A stretch of 64,000 nt of DNA from the NCBI RefSeq assembly GCF_009765355.1, contig NZ_VTHK01000007.1:124001-188000 (forward strand), read 5' to 3'. Source of the stretch: Amycolatopsis anabasis (GTDB taxonomy: Bacteria > Actinomycetota > Actinomycetes > Mycobacteriales > Pseudonocardiaceae). Positions 25,989 through 34,856 of the stretch are shown here, piece by piece. Both the position numbers and the translations under genes were made by a program. The notes beneath the pieces were generated by a model that had not been told where the DNA came from, did no database searches, and saw nothing but the letters and a program-made list of their open reading frames with translations. The number at the start of each line of letters is the position of its first letter. Positions within the stretch are counted from its first letter, which is position 1.

Positions 25989-26969
25989 CTACTGGTTCAA
26001 CGTTGACGGAAGGTGACGTGCCCGCGCCAGCGCGTCGGCGGCGCGTTGACGAACGGCTTCCGCCAGCTCAGCGGGCCGTTCGACGCGGGCGTCGCCGCCC
26101 TGGCCGAGCACCAGGCGGACCATCCAGGACTCGTCGCCGTAGCGCATCCGCACCCGCAGGCGGCCCCCCGGCAGTTCGTCGAGCTCCTCGCAGGGGTAGT
26201 ACTCGGCGACCCAGCGCGCGTCCGGTTCGAGGACGAGTTCGGCCTCCGGCTGCTCGGGACGCTCGGTGAACACGCCGTCGGAGATGTCCTTGGGCTCGGC
26301 GTGCGCGGGCGGCACCGCGGGCTCGTCGAGCACCTCGAAGTCGTCGATGCGGTCCAGCCGGAACAACCGGACGCCTTCCGCGCGGCGGCACCAGGCCTCC
26401 AGATAGCCGACGGCCTGGACGATCAGCAACCGCATCGGGTCGACGGTGCGCTCGGTGATCTGGTCCTTGGAGGCGGTGTAGTACCGGATGCGCAACGCCC
26501 GCCCCGCCTGCAGCGCGTCGCGCACCGCCTGCCGGGTTCGCGCGGTGGCCTCCCGTTCCCGGACCCCGAGCCCGACCACCACGCCCGAGGGCTGCGCCTG
26601 CCCCGCGGCGGCCTCGATCTTGGCGATGGCCCGGCGCACCGAATCCGTGTCCAGCAGCCCGGGCGTTTCGGCGAGCGCCCGCAGCGCGACCAGCAGCGCG
26701 GTCGCCTCGCCACCGGTGAGCCGCAGCGGGCGGCTCATCCCGGCGTCGTAGGTCACGGTGACCGTGTCGCCCTCGAACGACAGGTCGATCAGGTCGCCGG
26801 GGCCGTATCCGGGCAGCCCGCACATCCAGAGCAGCTCGAGGTCCTTGCGCAGCTGGCGGGGCGCGACGCCGAAATCCTGCGCGGCCTCGTCGATCTTGAT
26901 ACCCGGACGGGCCAGCAGATACGGCACGAGCGCGAGCAGCCGCGGCATCCGCTCGGTCGACCCGGTCAT
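25989..26969 (-). CDS. pafC: WYL-domain transcription regulator PafC
   Basis: 326 residues: an N-terminal winged helix (RMPRLLALVPYLLARPGIKI with DFGVAPRQLRKDLELLWMC), a WYL domain (ALRIRYYTASKDQITERTVD and GYLEAWCRRAEGVRLFRLDR) and a C-terminal WCX extension. With PafB it forms the heterodimer that activates RecA-independent DNA-damage genes; the WYL domain is thought to sense single-stranded DNA. Its ATG overlaps the pafB stop (ATGA). Length equals that of PafB, as expected for paralogues. Confidence 0.93.
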   Translation of the reverse strand: MTGSTERMPRLLALVPYLLARPGIKIDEAAQDFGVAPRQLRKDLELLWMCGLPGYGPGDLIDLSFEGDTVTVTYDAGMSRPLRLTGGEATALLVALRALAETPGLLDTDSVRRAIAKIEAAAGQAQPSGVVVGLGVREREATARTRQAVRDALQAGRALRIRYYTASKDQITERTVDPMRLLIVQAVGYLEAWCRRAEGVRLFRLDRIDDFEVLDEPAVPPAHAEPKDISDGVFTERPEQPEAELVLEPDARWVAEYYPCEELDELPGGRLRVRMRYGDESWMVRLVLGQGGDARVERPAELAEAVRQRAADALARARHLPSTLNQ

Positions 26970-27946
26970 GGTTGGCCCTCCCCCGACAGGACGGCCTCCA
27001 GCCGGTCCTGCACGGTTTTGGCCAGCACGTCCGGTTCGAGCACCAGCACGTCCGGGCCGTGCGCGGCGATCCAGTCCGCCGCGCGTTCCGGGGTGTACAG
27101 GTCGATCTCCGCGAGGTCGCCCTCGACCCCGTCGACGGTCAACCGGCCGACCAGCCGGGCGTGGCGCCGGACCCCGGCCGCGCGGTGGTCGGCGATCCAC
27201 ACCTTGGCCGTGGCCACCGGCGTGGTCTCGGGTTCACCGGTCCCCGCGACGAACTCGAGCAGGTTCACGTCCTCCGGCCGGCGCACCTCCCCCGGTTTGC
27301 CGACCGTCCGCACCTCGCCCAGCATCCGGGACAGGCGGAAGCAGCGGGGCGCCTGGCGATCCCGGTCGTGGCCGACCACGTACCAGCGCGATCGCCAGGA
27401 CACCACACCCCAGGGCTCGATCGTGCGGACGAGCCGCTCGGGCGAGCCGGAGCGGCGGTAACCGAACCGGACGGCCTGCTTGTTCTGCACCGCGGCCAGC
27501 AGCGGCGAGAACGCCGGTTCGGTGCGCACGCGGGACTCCACCACGGTCGGCGCGGTGTGGTCGACCTCCACCCCGGCGGCGCGCAGCTTCACCAGCGCGC
27601 CCTGCGCCTGCCCGGTCAGCTCCGGCGAGTCCCACAGCCGCACGGCGAGCCCGACCGCGGCCGCCTCGTCCGGCGCCAGGTCGATCTCGCCGAGTTCGTA
27701 GTCCCGGCGCGCGATCCGGTAGCCCTCGACCGAATCGAATGCCGAGTTCCGGCCGGTTTCCAGCGGGATGCCCAGCTCGCGGAGTTCGGTCTTGTCCCGT
27801 TCGAACATCCGGAAGAACGCGTCGTCGCTGGCGGCGTCGGCGTATCCGGGCACGATGCCGCGAATCCGCTCGGCAGTCAGGTACTGCCGGGTGGACAGCA
27901 GAGCGAGCACCAGGTTGACCAGGCGCTCCGCGCGGGCGGTGGACAC
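26966..27946 (-). CDS. pafB: WYL-domain transcription regulator PafB
   Basis: 326 residues with HTH (RLVNLVLALLSTRQYLTAER then RIRGIVPGY), a WYL domain (QAVRFGYRRSGSPERLVRTI, EPWGVVSWRSRWYVVGHDRD) and a C-terminal WCX domain. It pairs with PafC. GTG 27946 was chosen from the family start MSTARAERLVNL. In most relatives pafB follows pafA directly; here pafA is 11 kb away at 39196-40554 with an accessory stretch between them. Confidence 0.93.
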   Translation of the reverse strand: MSTARAERLVNLVLALLSTRQYLTAERIRGIVPGYADAASDDAFFRMFERDKTELRELGIPLETGRNSAFDSVEGYRIARRDYELGEIDLAPDEAAAVGLAVRLWDSPELTGQAQGALVKLRAAGVEVDHTAPTVVESRVRTEPAFSPLLAAVQNKQAVRFGYRRSGSPERLVRTIEPWGVVSWRSRWYVVGHDRDRQAPRCFRLSRMLGEVRTVGKPGEVRRPEDVNLLEFVAGTGEPETTPVATAKVWIADHRAAGVRRHARLVGRLTVDGVEGDLAEIDLYTPERAADWIAAHGPDVLVLEPDVLAKTVQDRLEAVLSGEGQP

Positions 27947-28180
27947 AGGGACAACCCTAGCTCGCTCCGTCCAGCCCGATCGTGAGGTCCGGCCGTCGCG
28001 CGTCGAGAATCGAACACTCACTCTCCGTGTCGACCGGACGTATTCGCTCATCGAGGCGACCGCGGCGCACGAAAGAACGACCCGCGGTCGCATTCGTGGC
28101 CGATTGGTGCTCCTGGCGTAACACCGCTCCCCCGGTCGTCGACTCCCGCGCTGAGAAATCCCGGGCGGAAGGAGCAGGCG

Positions 28181-28957
28181 ATGGTCGTTCGAAAAACCGC
28201 GTGGCCGGAAGGGACACCCTGCTGGGTGGACCTGGGCGTGGACGATTTCGGCAAGGCGCAGTCCTTCTACCGCGGACTGTTCGGCTGGGACGTTCAGGTC
28301 GGCCCACCGGAAACCGGCGGCTACGCGGTCGCTCACCTGGACGGCAAGCCGGTCGCCGGGATCATGCCCAAGATGGACCCGGGGCAGCCGACCGTGTGGA
28401 CCACCTACCTGGCGGTGGACGACGCGGACGCGACCGCCGCCAAGATCCAGCCCGCGGGCGGCCAGGTGATCGCACCGCCCATGGACGTGCTCGACCTCGG
28501 CCGGATGGCCGCCGGGAGCGATGTCGAGGGTGCCGTGTTCGGGCTGTGGCAGTCCGGCACGCACACCGGCGCCGATATTGTCAACGTCCCCGGCTCCCTG
28601 GTCTGGAACGAGCAGATGAGCCGCGACTTCCCCGGCGCCAAGAAGTTCTACGCGGCGGTGTTCGGTTACGAGTACGCCGACATGGGCGACAACGGGTTCC
28701 AGTACGCGACCATCCGGGTCGGCGACCGGGAGGTCGGCGGGATCGGCGGCCTGACGGCCGACACCCCGCTGGACACGCCCGCGCAGTGGACCGCCTACTT
28801 CGGCGTGGCGGACACCGACGAGACCGCGGCCCTGATCGCGAAGCTGGGCGGCGAGGTCGTCGGCGAACCGCACGACACCCCGTACGGCCGGATGGCGAAC
28901 GTCGCCGACGACCAGGGCGCGCGGTTCGCGATCATCGACCTCTCCGCGACCGGCTGA
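28181..28957 (+). CDS. Two-domain VOC (glyoxalase/bleomycin-resistance fold) protein
   Basis: 258 residues made of two VOC modules (about 10-125 and 140-255). Each starts with a pattern of the CWVDLGVDDFGKAQSFYRGL type, and VWNEQMSRDFPGAKKFYAAV repeats it. Family members include CFP30B-like proteins and hydroxylase-like enzymes that may bind a metal or small ligand. ATG 28181 follows AAGGAG at about six bases. It is divergent from pafB (234 bp gap) and convergent with the BNR protein. Confidence 0.82.
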   Translation: MVVRKTAWPEGTPCWVDLGVDDFGKAQSFYRGLFGWDVQVGPPETGGYAVAHLDGKPVAGIMPKMDPGQPTVWTTYLAVDDADATAAKIQPAGGQVIAPPMDVLDLGRMAAGSDVEGAVFGLWQSGTHTGADIVNVPGSLVWNEQMSRDFPGAKKFYAAVFGYEYADMGDNGFQYATIRVGDREVGGIGGLTADTPLDTPAQWTAYFGVADTDETAALIAKLGGEVVGEPHDTPYGRMANVADDQGARFAIIDLSATG

Positions 28958-28971
28958 TCCCCGGCGGCTGG

Positions 28972-30012
28972 TCAGTGGCCGAGTTTCGCCGCTCGGCCGT
29001 GCTCCCCCGCCGCCCAGCACGCCAGGCGCGCGCAGCTGACCGTGTCGAAGCTGCCGGTGTCGAACGACCGCCAGTGCCGCCCGCCGTCGAGGCTCAGGTC
29101 GCTGCCGGTGGGCCCGACCGCGAGCGCGACCGGACCGAGCCACGCGAGGCCGGAGCGGTACCCGGCCGGTGCGTGCGGTGGGGTCCGCCAGCTCCGGCCG
29201 CCGTCCGAGCTGATCGCCAGGCCGGGGACGACCGCGTCCGGTTTGGCGTAGTCGCCGCCGATCGCCAGGCCGTGCCGGGAATCGCGGAAGGACACCGCGA
29301 ACACCCCCGCCGACTGGCTGCTCAGCAACGGGGTGTCCACCGCCGCCCAGTGCCGCCCGCCGTCGGCCGAGCGCAGGACCCGCGCCCGCTCGCCGCCGCC
29401 GGTCGCGATCCAGGCGTCGCGGCCGTTCGATCCGGCCTGCACGCACTGACCACTCGCCGCGAACCCGGCCTCGCCGGGCAGCGCGGGCGGCATCCCGTCG
29501 GCCGGCACCGGCCGCCAGCTGCCACCACCATCCACAGTGGACAGCAGGGTGAACTTGCCGTCGACCGGATCCCCCATCGCCAGCCCGCGCCGGTGGTCGA
29601 AGAACGTCAGGCAGTCGTAGAAGGCGCGCTCGTCGGTGTTGCGGAACGCCAGCCGCCAGTGCGCGCCGCCGTCGGCCGTGGTGTAGATCCGGGAGGCGGC
29701 ACCGGGACCGATCGACAGCACCACCGCGTGGTCGGCGTCGAAGGCCTCCACGTCGCGGAAGTCCAAACCGGCCGTGTCCGGCGGGGCCACCTGCCGCCAG
29801 GTTCGGCCACCGTCGACGGTCCGCAGCACGGTTCCCTTGCCGCCGCTGGCCCACGCGGTGTCCCGGTCGACCGCGTCGAGCCCGCGGAGCCGGGCGTCCA
29901 CCCCGGTCGGCACGGGTCGCCAGACCAGCCCGGCGGCCTCGGCCGAAACGGGCACCGCCACCGCCAGCAGCGCGGCGGCCAAGACCAGGGAGAATCGGGT
30001 CCACCTGCGCAT
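28972..30012 (-). CDS. Secreted BNR/Ycf48-like beta-propeller protein
   Basis: 346 residues with a signal peptide (FSLVLAAALLAVAVPVSAEA). Repeats of the Asp-box/Ycf48 type follow: TVDGGRTWRQV, TADGGAHWRLAF, TVDGGGSWRPV, SADGGRHWAAV, SSDGGRSWRT and SLDGGRHWRSF. This gives a seven-bladed propeller. Secreted propellers of this kind bind partners or glycans; the sialidase catalytic residues are not apparent, so I would not call it an enzyme. Cysteines at SCARLACW near the end may form a disulfide. It is 20 bp downstream of the PH-domain gene on the same strand. Confidence 0.82.
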   Translation of the reverse strand: MRRWTRFSLVLAAALLAVAVPVSAEAAGLVWRPVPTGVDARLRGLDAVDRDTAWASGGKGTVLRTVDGGRTWRQVAPPDTAGLDFRDVEAFDADHAVVLSIGPGAASRIYTTADGGAHWRLAFRNTDERAFYDCLTFFDHRRGLAMGDPVDGKFTLLSTVDGGGSWRPVPADGMPPALPGEAGFAASGQCVQAGSNGRDAWIATGGGERARVLRSADGGRHWAAVDTPLLSSQSAGVFAVSFRDSRHGLAIGGDYAKPDAVVPGLAISSDGGRSWRTPPHAPAGYRSGLAWLGPVALAVGPTGSDLSLDGGRHWRSFDTGSFDTVSCARLACWAAGEHGRAAKLGH

Positions 30013-30032
30013 GGCCCCACCTTTCGATCCGG

Positions 30033-30407
30033 TCAGAGCACGAAGGAAGCGATCATCTGGCCGATCTGGCGAATGTCGGAATTGCCTTTGAATTCCAAGC
30101 GGACCTTGCCGAGACCGCTGAACCAGAGTTCGAGTTCGGCATCCATGTCGAATGTTCCCGCGGTCTCGATCGAAAAGGCCTGGATCCTGCTGTAGGGCAG
30201 CGAGGTGAAATCCTTCTTCTTGCCCGTCATTCCCTGCACGTTGACCGCGATGAGCCGCTTGCTGGTGAACACCACGAAATCCCGGACCGATTTGAAGCAG
30301 GAAACGAGTTCCTCCCCCGGAATGATGATCGGCTCGACCGAGGACGCGATGTCCTTCGGTTTGCAGGGAGAGAGCTTGAAAACGGAAGCCTTCTCGAAGT
30401 CAATCAT
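30033..30407 (-). CDS. Bacterial PH-domain protein (PF08000-like)
   Basis: 124 residues forming a single pleckstrin-homology fold: GEELVSCFKSVRDFVVFTSK, then RLIAVNVQGMTGKKKDFTSL, PYSRIQAFSIETAGTFDMDA and a C-terminal helix (QIGQMIASFVL). The members I know are small cytoplasmic proteins found across bacteria with no fixed role. Codons here are less GC-biased than in the neighbours (several ATT, AAA, TTC/TTT-rich stretches), which suggests recent arrival. It is divergent from the SDR at 30479. Confidence 0.8.
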   Translation of the reverse strand: MIDFEKASVFKLSPCKPKDIASSVEPIIIPGEELVSCFKSVRDFVVFTSKRLIAVNVQGMTGKKKDFTSLPYSRIQAFSIETAGTFDMDAELELWFSGLGKVRLEFKGNSDIRQIGQMIASFVL

Positions 30408-30478
30408 GGCGGTACTCTAGCAACTCGCACCACCGGAGGAATTGGTCCATTTGGCGCACCCCGGCCACGGCCCCTACG

Positions 30479-31198
30479 GTGGCCGATGTGGATGATCGAG
30501 TTCTGCTGATCACCGGCGCGTCGCGCGGGCTGGGCGCGGCGACCGCGCGTCGCGCGGCCGCGGCCGGTTTCCGGCTGTCCCTGGTGTCCCGGAACGCGGA
30601 CAGCCTCGCCCCGCTGGTCGAGGAATTCGGCCCGGACACCGCGATGGCGGTCGGCGCCGACGTGACCGACTGGACCCAGATCTCCGGCGCGGTGGACGCC
30701 ACCGTGCGCCGGTTCGGGCGGCTCGACGCGGCGTTCGCGAACGCCGGGCTGATGCTCCCGGTTTCCTTCTTCGGCACCGGCGGCGCCGATCCGGAAAGCT
30801 GGCGGGACATGGTGCTCACCAATGTCCACGGTCCGGCGATCACCGCGCGGGCCGCACTGCCCGCGCTCGCCCGCACCGCGGGGCACCTCGTGCTCACCGG
30901 TTCCGTCGCGGGGCGCGGAATCCGCCCGGCCCCGGCGAGCCTGTACTCGGCGACGAAATGGGCGGTCACCGGGCTCGCCGGGGCCATCCGCGCGGAGGCC
31001 GTCGGCACCGGCGTGCGGGTGACGCTGATCCAGCCGGGCCTGGTGGACACCGAAATGATCACCGACGAACAGCGCGCCAAGCCGACGCTCGAACCGGACG
31101 ACATCGCCCGCGCGGTGTGCTTCGCGCTCGACCAGCCGCCGAGCGTGGACGTGAACGAGATCGTGGTCCGCCCGACCGGCCAGGATCCGGAACGCTAG
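30479..31198 (+). CDS. Short-chain dehydrogenase/reductase (SDR)
   Basis: 239 residues: NAD(P)-binding TGASRGLGAATAR, NAG motif AFANAGLML and the catalytic pair in SLYSATKWAVTG (YxxxK), with Ser in TGSVAGRG. It reduces or oxidises an unknown alcohol or ketone. GTG 30479 or GTG 30488 may be the start; neither has a ribosome-binding site, so a leaderless mRNA is likely. Its stop overlaps the end of the convergent tetR gene in a shared CTAG. Confidence 0.85.
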   Translation: MADVDDRVLLITGASRGLGAATARRAAAAGFRLSLVSRNADSLAPLVEEFGPDTAMAVGADVTDWTQISGAVDATVRRFGRLDAAFANAGLMLPVSFFGTGGADPESWRDMVLTNVHGPAITARAALPALARTAGHLVLTGSVAGRGIRPAPASLYSATKWAVTGLAGAIRAEAVGTGVRVTLIQPGLVDTEMITDEQRAKPTLEPDDIARAVCFALDQPPSVDVNEIVVRPTGQDPER

Positions 31199-31893
31199 GA
31201 GCGCTCACCCTCCGGCGGCCGCAGACTCGCTTGCAGCATCGCGGCGAACTCGGCGGGCAGCGGGGCGCCGCCGAGCCCCACGGTGATGATCTCCACCGAA
31301 CGTTCCAGCGCCTGGTCGCGGGCGCCTTCCTCGGCGGCCCGCAGCGGACCGTCCAGGTACAGCGTGGCGAGCCCGTGGACCACCGACCACACGGTCACCT
31401 CCGCCATCGGCCGCCGCTCGGCGGGCAGGTAACCGGCCGCGACCAGATCGTCCATGGCCTCGTTCAGCCGCAGGAACGGCTTGTTCTCCCGGGCTCGCCG
31501 CGGGGACGGCGACATCGCCATACCGTGCGCGAAACAGGTCCGGAACAGGCCCGGTTCGGCGTCCGCGAAATTGAGGTAACCGCGGCCGATGGCGGCGAGG
31601 TTGACCAGCGCCCGCAGGACCGGATCCGCGATCTCGGGCAACCGGGCCAGCTCGGCGTTCATCGATTCGGCGAGCAGTTCCAGTGCCCGTTCCTTCGCCG
31701 CCGCGAGCAGTTCCTCGTGCCCCGCGAAATGCCGGTAGGCGGCCGTGGGAGTCACGCCGACCGTTTTGGCCGCGGCGCGGATCGTCACCGACGCCGGGCC
31801 GCCGGACTGCGCGAGCTCGGCGGCCGCGGCGATCAACGCGTTGCGCAGATCGCCGTGGTGGTAGGCGGTTCGAACGGGGGCTGAGGAACTCAC
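31195..31893 (-). CDS. TetR family repressor (WHG-domain type) of the MMPL gene
   Basis: 232 residues. HTH near residues 15-60 (YHHGDLRNALIAAAAELAQ then TIRAAAKTVGVTPTAAYRHF) and a C-terminal WHG domain (SVVHGLATLYLDGPL). GTG 31893 is the start. It faces the MMPL transporter across 81 bp holding a 35-bp palindrome, so it is most likely that gene's repressor and its own. The ligand is probably the hydrophobic compound or lipid exported by the transporter. Confidence 0.88.
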   Translation of the reverse strand: MSSSAPVRTAYHHGDLRNALIAAAAELAQSGGPASVTIRAAAKTVGVTPTAAYRHFAGHEELLAAAKERALELLAESMNAELARLPEIADPVLRALVNLAAIGRGYLNFADAEPGLFRTCFAHGMAMSPSPRRARENKPFLRLNEAMDDLVAAGYLPAERRPMAEVTVWSVVHGLATLYLDGPLRAAEEGARDQALERSVEIITVGLGGAPLPAEFAAMLQASLRPPEGERS

Positions 31894-31926
31894 AGAAGAA
31901 TGTTGACACCCGTACACATCCGTGGC

Positions 31927-31961
31927 AAGTTGACACCCGCAAAGTTTGCGGCCGTCAACTT
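31927..31961. promoter_or_regulatory. 35-bp palindrome between tetR and the MMPL gene
   Basis: Outer arms AAGTTGAC (31927-31934) and GTCAACTT (31954-31961) enclose a second palindrome CCGCAAAGTTTGCGG (31937-31951). The direct repeat TTGACACCCG occurs both inside this element and at 31903-31912. The element ends 13 bp before the MMPL start codon, next to its GGGGG ribosome-binding site, so binding there would block the transporter. TTGACA in the repeats may also be a -35 box. Confidence 0.7.
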
Positions 31962-31974
31962 CCGTGGGGGCGCC

Positions 31975-34164
31975 ATGTTCACCAGCCTCGGCCGGTTCGC
32001 CGTCGGCCACGCCCGGGGCATTCTCGCCGGCACGCTCCTGGTCCTGGTCGCCGCCGGCGCGCTCGGCTTCACCGCCTTCGGCAAGCTGAAGTCGCAGGGC
32101 TTCAGCGATCCGGCCGCCGAATCCAGCCAGGCCGCCGACCTCGTCAACGCCCGGTTCGGCGGCGCGGCGGACCTGGTCTTCCTGGTCGCCGCGCACGAGG
32201 GCACGGTGGACGGTCCCGCGGTGAGTTCGGCGGGCACGCAGCTCACCGACCGGCTCGCCGCGGACCCCGATCTGGCCGGGGTGACCTCGTACTGGCGCAC
32301 CGCAGTACCGCCCCTGCGCTCCGATGACGGCCGGTACGCACTCGTCGTCGCGCGGCTGACCGGCGGCGAAACCGGTCTGGAACGGGTCGCCGAGCGCTAC
32401 GGCGGTGATCGCGGCCCGATCTCGGTGACCGTCGGCGGTGGCGCGGCCGCCGGGCGCGACATCGGCGGGCAGGTGGGCGCGGACCTGGCGCTGGCCGAGT
32501 CGATCGCGGTGCCGGTCGTGCTGGTGCTGCTGGTCCTCGCCTTCGGCAGTGCCGTCGCCGCGCTGCTGCCGCTCGCCGTCGGCGGAATCGCGATCCTGGG
32601 CACCTTCGCCGAACTCGCGATCCTCGGCTCGGTCACCGACGTCTCCGTTTTCGCGATCAACCTGACCACCGCGCTCGGGCTCGCCCTCGGCATCGACTAC
32701 GCCCTGCTGATGGTGAGCCGATTCCGCGAAGAACTCGCGGCCGGAGCACCGACCCGGGACGCGGTCGTGCGCACGGTGGAAACCGCGGGCCGCACGATCT
32801 TGTTCAGCGCGGCCACGGTCGCCGTCGCGCTGTCCGCCCTGCTGCTGTTCCCGATGTACTTCCTGCGCTCGTTCGCCTACGCGGGGATCGGCGTGATCAT
32901 CATCGCCGTGGCCGGTGCGCTGCTGGCGCTGCCCGCATTGCTTGTCGTCCTCGGCTCGCGGGTCAACGCGGGCCGCCTGCCCTGGGCCCGGCGCCGCTCC
33001 CCCGGCACGTTCTCCCCGTTCTGGGGCAAGCTCGCGGCGACCGCGCTGCGCCGCCCGGTGCTCACCGCCGCCCCGGTGATCGTCCTGCTGCTGATCGCCG
33101 CGGCGCCGCTGCTGCGAGTGGAGTTCGGCAGCCCGGACGACCGGGTGCTGCCGGAAAGCGCGCCCACCCGGGTCGTCGGCGACACGTTGCGCGCCCACTT
33201 CCCCGCCGACAACAGCCGCGCGATCGAGGTCGTCACCACCGGCGGCGCCGCTTGGTCCGAAGTGGACGGTTATGCCCGGCGCCTGTCCCGGCTGCCCGGG
33301 GTGGCCGCGGTGAACTCCAGTGCCGGGACGTATGCGAACGGCCAGTTCATCGGGGCGAGTCCGGCCGACGCGGCGCTGGCCCGGCCGGACGCCCAGCGCC
33401 TGAACGTGATCACCCGGGCCGAAGCCCGCTCGGCGGCGGCGCAGGACGTGGTCACCGCGGTCCGCGCCACCGCCCCGCCGGACGGGACCGGGACCCTGGT
33501 CGGCGGCGGCGCGGCCCAGCTCCTGGACAGCAAGGACACGATCGGCGAGCGGCTGCCGTTCGCCGCCGCGCTGATCGCGCTCACCACGTTCGTGCTGCTG
33601 TTCCTGTTCACCGGCGGCGTGTTCCAGCCGCTGCGGGCCCTGCTGTTCAACGTCCTCAGCCTGTCCGCGACCCTCGGCGTGATGGTGCTGATCTTCCAGG
33701 ACGGCGGGCTGTCCTCGGTGCTCGGCTTCACCCCGATGCCCCTGGACATGAGCATGCTCGTGCTGCTGTTCTGCATCGCCTTCGGACTGTCCATGGACTA
33801 CGAGGTGTTCGTGCTCAGCCGGATCAAGGAAACCCGCGAACTCGGCGCGAACACCCGGGATGCCGTGGTGCACGGGCTCTCCCACACCGGACGCATCGTC
33901 AGCGCGGCCGCGGCCCTGATGGCGGTGAGCGTGTTCGCGTTCGCCACCAGCGGGGTCAGTTTCATCCAGCTGTTCGGCCTCGGCACCGGGCTCGCCATCC
34001 TCATCGACGCCACGCTGATCCGCGGCATCCTGGTCCCGGCCGGGATGCGGCTGCTCGGCGACCGGGCGTGGTGGGCGCCGGGACCGCTGCGCCGCCTGCA
34101 CGACCGCTTCGGGCTGAGCGAAACCGATCCGCCGCGACCGGAGGCCGAACGGGTGCCCGTCTAG
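31975..34164 (+). CDS. MMPL-family RND transporter
   Basis: 729 residues, about eleven or twelve membrane helices in two halves, each with an exported loop. The proton-relay Asp-Tyr pairs are in GIDYALLMVSRFREEL and GLSMDYEVFVLSRIKETREL. MMPL proteins move lipids or hydrophobic compounds across the membrane; the length matches the shorter actinobacterial type. ATG 31975 (MFTSLGRFAVGHARG) follows GGGGG. Upstream in-frame ATG at 31900 would translate through the operator and was rejected. Expression is probably induced when the divergent TetR releases the 35-bp palindrome. Confidence 0.93.
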   Translation: MFTSLGRFAVGHARGILAGTLLVLVAAGALGFTAFGKLKSQGFSDPAAESSQAADLVNARFGGAADLVFLVAAHEGTVDGPAVSSAGTQLTDRLAADPDLAGVTSYWRTAVPPLRSDDGRYALVVARLTGGETGLERVAERYGGDRGPISVTVGGGAAAGRDIGGQVGADLALAESIAVPVVLVLLVLAFGSAVAALLPLAVGGIAILGTFAELAILGSVTDVSVFAINLTTALGLALGIDYALLMVSRFREELAAGAPTRDAVVRTVETAGRTILFSAATVAVALSALLLFPMYFLRSFAYAGIGVIIIAVAGALLALPALLVVLGSRVNAGRLPWARRRSPGTFSPFWGKLAATALRRPVLTAAPVIVLLLIAAAPLLRVEFGSPDDRVLPESAPTRVVGDTLRAHFPADNSRAIEVVTTGGAAWSEVDGYARRLSRLPGVAAVNSSAGTYANGQFIGASPADAALARPDAQRLNVITRAEARSAAAQDVVTAVRATAPPDGTGTLVGGGAAQLLDSKDTIGERLPFAAALIALTTFVLLFLFTGGVFQPLRALLFNVLSLSATLGVMVLIFQDGGLSSVLGFTPMPLDMSMLVLLFCIAFGLSMDYEVFVLSRIKETRELGANTRDAVVHGLSHTGRIVSAAAALMAVSVFAFATSGVSFIQLFGLGTGLAILIDATLIRGILVPAGMRLLGDRAWWAPGPLRRLHDRFGLSETDPPRPEAERVPV

Positions 34165-34213
34165 CCTTGTCGATGTTGGGACCGGTCCCCGTGCGGTGGC
34201 GCATCATCGCGAC

Positions 34214-34756
34214 ATGACGACTGCGACATTCCGTTGCCTGGCCACCACGGCGGGTGCGCTCCTGGCGACAGGTGTCTTGGTGGGCTGCGGAAGCGCGCAG
34301 GTGGGTGGCACCGGTTCCGCAAGCGCGCCGCACACTGCCTCGAAGAGCGCAGCCAGTTCCGCAATCAGCAGCTCGGCCGTCCCGACCTCGATCCAGCCGA
34401 GCGCCCAGAACGGTACGAACTACAACGCCTGTTTGGGCGGCGACTGTGAAATCGCTGTGTCCAAACCGGTCACGATCACGTTGTCCGAATCTCCGATCGA
34501 CGCCGGTCCCTTTACGGTGCAGAAGGTGAACGCCGACAGCGTTGAGGTGAGCATGGCCCTCCCCGCCGGGCCCAGTCTCAGCGCCACCATCAAGAAGGGC
34601 TGCACAACCGCCTTCCACGGGAACAACGCCAGCGGGCTGGCGCACACATCGTGCTCGGGAGAACCGGAGGATATTCCGGGTATGTATGTCAAACAAACGG
34701 TGACTGTAAAGGATATCTCCAACGGCACCGCAATCCTGAACCTGAAATCCGAGTGA
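34214..34756 (+). CDS. Lipoprotein of unknown function
   Basis: 180 residues: signal peptide with lipobox LATGVLVGC, a Ser/Ala/Thr-rich linker (about residues 30-65) and a compact domain with four cysteines (YNACLGGDCEIAVSKPV, IKKGCTTAF, AHTSCSGEPED). No family recognised. ATG 34214 gives a full signal peptide. It is 49 bp behind the MMPL gene on the same strand and could be cotranscribed. Base use in the second half is less GC-rich than around it (AAG, ATT, TAT codons), hinting at a different history. Confidence 0.75.
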   Translation: MTTATFRCLATTAGALLATGVLVGCGSAQVGGTGSASAPHTASKSAASSAISSSAVPTSIQPSAQNGTNYNACLGGDCEIAVSKPVTITLSESPIDAGPFTVQKVNADSVEVSMALPAGPSLSATIKKGCTTAFHGNNASGLAHTSCSGEPEDIPGMYVKQTVTVKDISNGTAILNLKSE

Positions 34757-34856
34757 AAACGTACTTCGGTGTCAGCTCGTCGCTCGGCACGCTCCAGCCG
34801 ATCTGAGTCGGTCTCCGAGGCACAGACCGGCGCGGCGCGGGAAACGTCAGACGGGA

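Noticed and set aside
26966..30004. 1012-codon minus-strand frame extending pafB far upstream
   Set aside because: The extension is a shadow of the BNR and VOC genes; PafB starts at GTG 27946 by family length.
31195..34101. 968-codon minus-strand frame opposite the MMPL gene
   Set aside because: Antisense to a clear transporter; only the tetR part at its C-terminal end (from GTG 31893) is protein-like.
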